From Secundilactobacillus collinoides DSM 20515 = JCM 1123 (lineage in GTDB: Bacteria > Bacillota > Bacilli > Lactobacillales > Lactobacillaceae), in the NCBI RefSeq assembly GCF_001435975.1, contig NZ_AYYR01000129.1, positions 377 to 49,223 on the forward strand: DNA of 48,847 nt, read 5' to 3'. A model generated the notes under the pieces. It made no database searches, had not been told where the DNA came from, and saw nothing but the letters and a program-made list of their open reading frames with translations. The translations under genes were made by a program, and so were the position numbers. Positions 43,487 to 48,847 of the stretch are shown piece after piece (position 1 is the stretch's first letter; the number at the start of each line of letters is the position of its first letter).

Positions 43487-44720
43487 CGTACCCGATAATC
43501 CTATTATTCCTTTCATTGAAGGCGACGGCATCGGTCCAGAAATCTGGGGTGCTGCCAAAACAGTCTTCGACACCGCTGTTCAAACAGCTTTTCAAGGCAA
43601 CAAGGCGGTCAGCTGGCTGCCGTTGCTGGCCGGAGAGACTGCACATAAAAAAACGGGCCAATGGCTGCCTGATGAGACCTTGACTGCCCTGCGCGAAAAC
43701 CGCGTTGGTATCAAGGGACCCCTGACCACCCCAATCGGTCATGGTCACCGTTCCATCAACGTTACGCTCCGACAAAAACTCGATCTCTACGCCTGTTTCC
43801 GCCCCGTCACTTACTATCCTGGGACGCCGTCACCCGTTGTTCATCCTGAAAAAGTCGACATTGACGTTTTCCGTGAAAACACCGAAGACATCTACGCCGG
43901 GATCGACACCCCGGGCGGCACGCCAGAAGCTAAGGAATGGCAAGACCTCTTAGCAAAACAGGGTCAGCTGGATAAGGTCCGGTTCCCAGAAACAGCTGCT
44001 TATGCCATTAAGCCGATTTCCAAGGAAGGCTCCACCCGTTTGGTGAAAGCGGCCTTAGACTACGCGCTAACGAACAATAAACACATTGTGACCCTGGTCC
44101 ACAAAGGCAACATCATGAAAAAGACTGAGGGGGCCTTTAAACAATGGGGCTATGAATTAGCCGACAGCTATGACGAAACGTTCACTATGGCTGAATATGA
44201 CCGAATCAAGGCTGATGAAGGCAGTGCAACAGCCGACGCAAAACTGGCTGAGGCCAAGGAAGCTGGCAAGATCATTGTCAACGATGTCATTACCGACAAC
44301 TTCTTTCAGCAAGCTCTCCTCTACCCTGACCACTTCCAGATTGTAGCTACCATGAACCTGAATGGCGACTACATTTCCGATGCTTTAGCTGCCCAAGTTG
44401 GCGGCATCGGCATCGCCCCCGGCGGTAATATCAACTACCAGACCGGCCACGCTGTTTTTGAGGCCACTCACGGTACTGCACCGCAGTTTGCGGGTCAAAA
44501 CAAGCTTAATCCAACCTCACTGATGCTCTCGGGTGCCATGATGTTTGATTACCTCGGTTGGCATCAGGTTGCCGACCTCATCCGTGATGGCATTAAGCAA
44601 GCCATCGCCACCCACCACGTGACCGAGGACTTTGCCCAAGATGATACCGCAACCGTTCTCGGTACTAGTCAATTCGGCGACTATGTTGCCGGGTTGATCA
44701 CCAACGCAGTCAAGGCTTAA
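43446..44720 (+). CDS. icd: Isocitrate dehydrogenase, probably NAD-dependent
   Basis: Oxidises isocitrate to 2-oxoglutarate. From the ATG at 43446 (GGAGG upstream), 424 residues, with DGIGPEIW and the isocitrate-binding loop HRSINVTLRQKLDLYACFRP. Residues that in E. coli Icd grip the 2'-phosphate of NADP (Lys344, Tyr345, Val351, Tyr391, Arg395) appear here as Gln, Phe, Leu, Glu and Gln (GTAPQFAGQNKL and VTEDFAQ). That argues for NAD use, as reported for a streptococcal enzyme. Last gene of the operon; no 2-oxoglutarate dehydrogenase is nearby, so the branch serves biosynthesis. Confidence 0.93.
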   Translation: MTPSKITFNSGKLNVPDNPIIPFIEGDGIGPEIWGAAKTVFDTAVQTAFQGNKAVSWLPLLAGETAHKKTGQWLPDETLTALRENRVGIKGPLTTPIGHGHRSINVTLRQKLDLYACFRPVTYYPGTPSPVVHPEKVDIDVFRENTEDIYAGIDTPGGTPEAKEWQDLLAKQGQLDKVRFPETAAYAIKPISKEGSTRLVKAALDYALTNNKHIVTLVHKGNIMKKTEGAFKQWGYELADSYDETFTMAEYDRIKADEGSATADAKLAEAKEAGKIIVNDVITDNFFQQALLYPDHFQIVATMNLNGDYISDALAAQVGGIGIAPGGNINYQTGHAVFEATHGTAPQFAGQNKLNPTSLMLSGAMMFDYLGWHQVADLIRDGIKQAIATHHVTEDFAQDDTATVLGTSQFGDYVAGLITNAVKA

Positions 44721-44765
44721 TTGTCCTACACCTTATATGTACGTCATTGAAACCAATGATGCTTT

Positions 44766-44797
44766 AAAAACCTCAGATCTTTTCTGAGGTTTTTGTA
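44766..44797 (+). terminator. Terminator of acn-citZ-icd
   Basis: AAAAACCTCAGA and TCTGAGGTTTTT, a perfect stem with T-run. Confidence 0.9.
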
Positions 44798-44998
44798 TTG
44801 TACATGCCGAGTCGTTCGTTGCATACCGCCTCCGACCACTAGGCGCTATTTTCAGTATTCAAAACCAACCGACTTCACCCAACGAATATCTCAAATCGCC
44901 GCCATTTTCGGTGCGAATCCGAAAATTTAATAATTCAGTAAAACGCTGATTATACCCGCTTTCATCAGCAGTTGATTTTACAAATTAGGAAAAAAAGG
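44798..44998. other. Intergenic, nothing assigned
   Basis: No ORF or hairpin of note between the terminator and the promoter at 44999. Confidence 0.4.
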
Positions 44999-45027
44999 TT
45001 AAACTTTTAGGGCAAATGAAGTATGCT
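44999..45027 (+). promoter_or_regulatory. Promoter of Ser-rich protein gene
   Basis: TTAAAC, 17-base spacer, TATGCT. Confidence 0.55.
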
Positions 45028-45089
45028 TAAGCTTAGTAGTATATCATGTGGGGTTAGCTCGCACGTTCTTGATACTGGAGGTTTTTCAC

Positions 45090-45806
45090 GTGAATAATCA
45101 GGAACCGCAATCGCGAATGCAACGCTACAATTTCAACACCGAGGACAATAATAAGCGTCCCAACCGCAAACGTCCCAAGAAGCCGCACCGGATCCGCAAG
45201 ATCCTCGTCAGTTTCTTGGTTATCTTAGCGCTTATTATCGGCATCGGTGTTTGGCTCGCTAATCGCTCGACCAGTGTCGGTACAAACGACGACACAACGC
45301 AAGTTTCAAGCAGCAAAAATGATACATCAAAAAAGGACAGTGACAGTTCATCCGCTTCCGATAAGGCTTCTACTTCATCGGATAGTCAGACACACGATAG
45401 CAACAACTCATCAGATACAACTAGTCAGGACGGCACTAGCGAGGCACCAGCCTCAGGCCGTCAAAGTTCGGACACTCAAACATCAGAATCAAATGTTCAG
45501 GACAGCGGGCAAAACAGTTCTGCAAGCAAAAAGAAAGCTTCGTCAGAAAGTAAGGCCTCATCAAATACTACTGCTAAATCTTCGACATCTTCATCCAAAA
45601 AGTCATCGAAAGCAGCATCGACTTCCTCATCGACAGACAGCGATGCTTCATCCTACAACTTTAGCTCATCACACACTTTCTCCTCCATCTCGGATGCGAA
45701 GGCGTGGGCTTCAGCTACGAAGTCCTCATGGTTAAAGGTGGGATATTCCACCTATACGATTACTTCCGATGCTCAGGGTAACTACGTGTTACAATTTACA
45801 AAGTAA
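45090..45806 (+). CDS. Ser-rich membrane-anchored protein
   Basis: 238 residues from the GTG at 45090, with TGGAGG eight bases upstream. A basic cytoplasmic head (RPNRKRPKKPHRIRK) precedes one helix (about residues 37-56, ILVSFLVILALIIGIGVWLA). A long Ser/Thr/Asp/Lys low-complexity stalk (about 60-190) follows, and a small folded C-terminal domain of about 48 residues (SISDAKAWASATKSSWLK and on). Topology suggests a type II membrane protein with the end outside, in or beyond the cell wall. The C-terminal domain is not a family I can name. The stalk's Ser tract suggests glycosylation. Confidence 0.75.
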   Translation: MNNQEPQSRMQRYNFNTEDNNKRPNRKRPKKPHRIRKILVSFLVILALIIGIGVWLANRSTSVGTNDDTTQVSSSKNDTSKKDSDSSSASDKASTSSDSQTHDSNNSSDTTSQDGTSEAPASGRQSSDTQTSESNVQDSGQNSSASKKKASSESKASSNTTAKSSTSSSKKSSKAASTSSSTDSDASSYNFSSSHTFSSISDAKAWASATKSSWLKVGYSTYTITSDAQGNYVLQFTK

Positions 45807-45828
45807 ACCCCCGAAACAGGTTAATTCG

Positions 45829-45866
45829 ACGCCTAAGCCTACAATGGTTTGGGCGTTTTTTGGTTG
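45829..45866 (+). terminator. Terminator of Ser-rich protein gene
   Basis: ACGCCTAAGCC pairs with GGTTTGGGCGT through two wobbles, then six T. Confidence 0.8.
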
Positions 45867-45916
45867 GTTAAAAAAAGTGGTAGTCCTCGAAAACGAAGAT
45901 CACCACGATTATTACT

Positions 45917-47068
45917 TTATTCCCCTAAAAACCGTAAAGCAAACTGCTCATAAAATTGCACACTCAGTAAAAATTGCTTTACGCTGATAAATTCATTTGC
46001 TTCATGTGAGGTGTTGCTGCCGGGACCGATCACGATTGTTTCAAACGGTCGCTTAGCCCGCCTGAATTCCGCACCATCGTTCGCCCCTGCTGATCCGACC
46101 GGCATAATTGGCCGTCCCATAACGCGGTGGCCAACTTTTTGTGCCAGTTTAACCATTGGTCCGTCCACACGGCCCGGAATGGCCTCCTCTGGGTAACTGT
46201 ACGTGATGCTGAGCTGAAACCCCGGCCGTTGATTCAAATGCTCAATAAGCCCCTCTAGTGCCTGATAAATGACCTTGTTTGGGTAGGCAGGCGTTGTCCG
46301 GATATTTGCCGCCAATCTCGCGTGATCGGGGACACTATTGATCTGCTCACCTCCAGAAATCATGTCGACACTGTGAATCAGACCGCCTAAAACGGGATCC
46401 ATCTTATCAAATGTTTTCATTAACGCATTGACTTCATTATAAAAAGCCAGCAGGTGGTCGATAGCGTTGATGCCCTTCTGCGGGTTGGCGCTGTGGGCCG
46501 ACCGACCGACAGAATCAACGTAGTAGTCGATCACACCGCGTGACATATAACTCAGCTTCGTCATTCCGCTGGGTTCAGCAATCACCAAACCAGCCAAATA
46601 GTCCGCGTAACCGGCATCCGTCAGTTGTGCAGCCCCATACTCACCAGTTTCTTCGCCGACGGTGGCCAGCAACCGAATCGAGCCGGTTGTCGGTTCACCC
46701 TGTTCCAGCATTTCCAGCATGGTGATGACAAGGGCTGCCAAACCGCTCTTCATGTCCGAAGCGCCCCGACCGTACAACCGGCCATCCTTGATCTCCCCGC
46801 CAAACGGATCGCCATCCCAGTCAGCTAAATCACCGGGTGCCACCACGTCCATGTGTCCAGAAAAGCCCAATTGCGGCCCATCCTGATTGCCAATCGTGAC
46901 GACCAGGTTATCGCGGCCGGGTGCGTACGTTACCGTCTCCACCACAGCCCGATTTCCGTACGGCGCAAACAGCCCTGCAATGTAGCGGGCTACTTCGGCC
47001 TCGTTTCCATTGACCGACTGAATTCGGATCAACTGTTGCAAAATGGTCACCATGGTCGTTGTTTCCAT
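45917..47068 (-). CDS. M20-family deacylase/peptidase (ArgE/DapE type)
   Basis: Zinc hydrolase of 383 residues. Metal ligands appear in SGHMDVV, GRGASDMKSG, GEETGEYG (catalytic Glu) and the C-terminal NTSHEANEF; the dimerisation domain lies between about 175 and 290. The pattern fits ArgE/DapE-like deacylases annotated as acetylornithine deacetylase or succinyl-diaminopimelate desuccinylase. Without other arg or dap genes the true substrate is open. AGGGGAC precedes the ATG. Confidence 0.88.
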   Translation of the reverse strand: METTTMVTILQQLIRIQSVNGNEAEVARYIAGLFAPYGNRAVVETVTYAPGRDNLVVTIGNQDGPQLGFSGHMDVVAPGDLADWDGDPFGGEIKDGRLYGRGASDMKSGLAALVITMLEMLEQGEPTTGSIRLLATVGEETGEYGAAQLTDAGYADYLAGLVIAEPSGMTKLSYMSRGVIDYYVDSVGRSAHSANPQKGINAIDHLLAFYNEVNALMKTFDKMDPVLGGLIHSVDMISGGEQINSVPDHARLAANIRTTPAYPNKVIYQALEGLIEHLNQRPGFQLSITYSYPEEAIPGRVDGPMVKLAQKVGHRVMGRPIMPVGSAGANDGAEFRRAKRPFETIVIGPGSNTSHEANEFISVKQFLLSVQFYEQFALRFLGE

Positions 47069-47223
47069 ACTTGTCCCCTCAGTTCTTCATTTGTTTCTGC
47101 TCACTTTAGCATACCCTGTTTGTCGCCATCTAATCAACTGAATCTCAGACAAAATTGAATTACTTACGGTTTAATTCATTCTTGCTGTATAATATAGTAA
47201 AGATTCATTGGAGGGTTGTGCTT

Positions 47224-47733
47224 ATGAAAATTGATATTCCAATTACAAACGGCTACTTACCCGATAAATACGGGAAGCACGCTGCCGACGAATTCAAACG
47301 TGATGGGGGGCCCGCTCGGTCATTTCCAATTACGCTGACCGACGTCCCAGCTGGCACCAAAACATTTGCTGTTACCATGATTGACCACGATGCCATTCCA
47401 GTCGGGGGATTCACCTGGATCCACTGGGTTGCCGCCAACATCGACGGGTCACTGACTGAAATTCCTGAAAATGCCAGTCTTGATCCAGCCGTGCCAATGA
47501 CGTACGGTAATAATTCTCAGGCCGGCCACATGGTCAATAATCCGGACGAGATTTCCCGGACCCATTACACTGGCCCGCTGCCGCCCGACAAGGATCACCG
47601 TTACACCGTCACAGTTTATGCCCTTGACGATCGGTTGCCGCTGAAAGACGGTTTCTGGCTCAACGAACTGTGGGATGCTATCGAAGGACACGTTTTGGCA
47701 CAGGCGACCAAGATTGTGCTAAGCCGCGTTTAA
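47224..47733 (+). CDS. YbhB/YbcL-family (PEBP-like) protein
   Basis: Bacterial relative of phosphatidylethanolamine-binding/Raf kinase inhibitor proteins, 169 residues from the ATG at 47224 (GGAGGG upstream). The ligand-pocket motifs are MIDHDAIPVGGFTWIHWV and YTGPLPPDKDHRYTVTVYAL; DPDAP is changed to DHDAI. Biochemical role in bacteria is unclear. It lies 24 bases before uspA and may be cotranscribed. Confidence 0.88.
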   Translation: MKIDIPITNGYLPDKYGKHAADEFKRDGGPARSFPITLTDVPAGTKTFAVTMIDHDAIPVGGFTWIHWVAANIDGSLTEIPENASLDPAVPMTYGNNSQAGHMVNNPDEISRTHYTGPLPPDKDHRYTVTVYALDDRLPLKDGFWLNELWDAIEGHVLAQATKIVLSRV

Positions 47734-47757
47734 TCGCGAAGAGAAGGGGATTTTCCT

Positions 47758-48261
47758 ATGTTAAAATACCAAAATGTGTTGGTACCGCTTGATACCTCAT
47801 CGTTATCCGAACTGGCGCTTGCTAAGGCCGTGGCCGTTGCGAAACGAAACGACGCTCACCTGGATCTGCTCAGCGTTATTGATACCCAACGCTCAACGTC
47901 CAGTTACTTCGGTTCCATGATGACCAGCGACCTCGTTGATAAGTTGGTCGGCGATGCGCGCAAATATTTGGAAACACTCGTCAAACAAATTGAAGAAAAG
48001 TACGGGCTAACGGATGTTTCGACCCACATCCGTTTCGGTAATCCAAAAACCGTGATTGCCATGGAATTCATTAAGGATCATAAAAATGACTTAGTCATGA
48101 TGGGCGCCACCGGAATGTCCGCCATGGAACGGGTACTGACCGGTTCTGTGACTGACTTTGTCACTCGAAACGCACCCTGTGACGTGCTGGTCGTTCGGAC
48201 CGATATTGCCAATACATCGATGTCGGATACCGACAGTCCGTTTCGGAAAGATAACAACTAA
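47758..48261 (+). CDS. Universal stress protein UspA family
   Basis: A 167-residue single Usp domain. The ATP-binding motif G-2x-G-9x-GS is complete in GATGMSAMERVLTGSV, and VLVPLDTSSLSELAL opens the domain. Follows the YbhB-like gene with GAGAAGGGG before the ATG. Stress or growth-arrest function by family only. Confidence 0.93.
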   Translation: MLKYQNVLVPLDTSSLSELALAKAVAVAKRNDAHLDLLSVIDTQRSTSSYFGSMMTSDLVDKLVGDARKYLETLVKQIEEKYGLTDVSTHIRFGNPKTVIAMEFIKDHKNDLVMMGATGMSAMERVLTGSVTDFVTRNAPCDVLVVRTDIANTSMSDTDSPFRKDNN

Positions 48262-48279
48262 ACAGTATGACATTGATAA

Positions 48280-48311
48280 GGCTGGGAACTTGGCTTCTCG
48301 GCCTTTTTCTG
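48280..48311 (+). terminator. uspA terminator
   Basis: AAGGCTGGGA pairs with TCTCGGCCTT (two wobbles), then five T. Confidence 0.75.
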
Positions 48312-48436
48312 TGGAATGAGATGTGATATTCTTCAACGTTATTGCCAAAGATGTGGTCATTAACAATATTTCAGTATCTGAATTTTGACTAACACGATTG
48401 TTTTTATTAAAATATAATGAGATAATTGTTAGACTG

Positions 48437-48559
48437 ATGATTTTTGCTTACAGGATACTTTTATTTTTGGCGCTTATTATTGACGTCTTAGTGTTTGCGG
48501 CTGGGTTGATCAGTTGGAAATTACTAGTTGTTCAATTTTTTGTTACATATTTTGGTTGA
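48437..48559 (+). CDS. Possible 40-residue hydrophobic peptide
   Basis: ATG to TGA codes for a peptide with one hydrophobic stretch (RILLFLALIIDVLVFAAGLI) and the end WKLLVVQFFVTYFG. TATAAT lies 19 bases upstream of the ATG, but no ribosome binding site is visible. It could be a small membrane protein or chance; AT-rich DNA produces such frames readily. Confidence 0.25.
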   Translation: MIFAYRILLFLALIIDVLVFAAGLISWKLLVVQFFVTYFG

Positions 48560-48630
48560 TGCGGTACTTTTTTGGCGTTAGAGATTATTTTCCGTTTGCT
48601 CAAAGTGCACGTTCGATTTGCGTACTGCCC

Positions 48631-48847
48631 TTACATTGCTGAAACGTGCTCCGCGAGGCAGAGGGCTCCTGTATAAGCAACTTCCGGCACAAAATCCAAG
48701 TTCGGGATTTTATGCCGACCTGCCCTATATTCTGATTCCTTCCGCACGCTTATTATTTAATTCTCTATAGATGCGCACTTCTTCTGCGCTTTACCCTTAC
48801 ATTGCTGAAACGTGCTCCGCGAGGCAGAGGGCTCCTGTATAAGCAAC
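48631..48847 (-). repeat. Hairpin element array A6 (family A), cut by window end
   Basis: TTACATTGCTGAAACGTGCT begins at 48631 and again at 48797, a 166-base unit, longer than in other arrays. The first unit has GGGATTTTATGCCGACC, a decayed right stem. The second left arm runs off the window, so the terminal hairpin and the gene it belongs to are not seen. Confidence 0.8.

Overview
The window looks like a chromosomal segment of a low-to-mid-GC Firmicute of the Lactobacillaceae. The evidence is PurR-type boxes at purA/purB, a sufCDSUB iron-sulfur operon, a T-box in front of an NhaC-family transporter, cre-like sites and strong AGGAGG ribosome binding sites. The gene mix (SUF system, lipoyl synthase, a two-component pair like NreBC, an incomplete TCA branch) suits a heterofermentative, plant- or beverage-type lactobacillus. 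I cannot name the species from sequence alone. No rRNA, tRNA, phage, transposase or CRISPR array was seen.

Layout. 1-600: a tandemly duplicated, strongly structured candidate small RNA with CU-rich loops. 600-4800: purB and purA (divergent, PurBoxes between them) and guaC, i.e. AMP/GMP interconversion. 4830-7510: a TetR-controlled ABC export operon with a perfect palindromic operator. 7950-9670: NDH-2 fused to a DoxX-like membrane domain. 10224-15263: a MutS2-like protein without Smr, a degenerate MobA-like protein, and a sensor kinase/regulator pair like NreBC whose kinase keeps only one of the two cysteine pairs. 15781-27504: an Fe-S and lipoate region holding an XRE regulator, SufT-like protein, flavodoxin, sufCDSUB, lplA, lipA and a free-standing lipoyl domain. 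28041-29990: a T-box-controlled NhaC transporter. 30500-34620: small membrane and secreted proteins, a nucleoside hydrolase, a QorB-like reductase and an aldo/keto reductase. 34750-39005: LacI regulator, maltose-type transporter and a frameshifted alpha-glucosidase. 39700-44720: aconitase, citrate synthase and isocitrate dehydrogenase, the oxidative branch from oxaloacetate to 2-oxoglutarate (glutamate supply). 45090-48260: Ser-rich anchored protein, M20 peptidase, YbhB-like protein and UspA.

Two structures stand out. First, a dispersed superfamily of about 90-150 bp hairpin elements (families A and B, at least ten loci or copies) has conserved ends and loop but stems that differ between copies while staying self-complementary. 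Several begin exactly at the stop codon of a gene, and some have expanded into arrays of half-elements. Second, a nearly identical 18-20 bp motif sits against the -35 boxes of the suf operon and of the divergent sufT and flavodoxin promoters, and recurs upstream of the lipoyl-domain gene. This suggests one regulon for Fe-S assembly, flavodoxin and lipoate. The likely linkage is that SUF supplies clusters to LipA, NreB-like kinase and aconitase, while LplA and LipA act on the lipoyl carrier.
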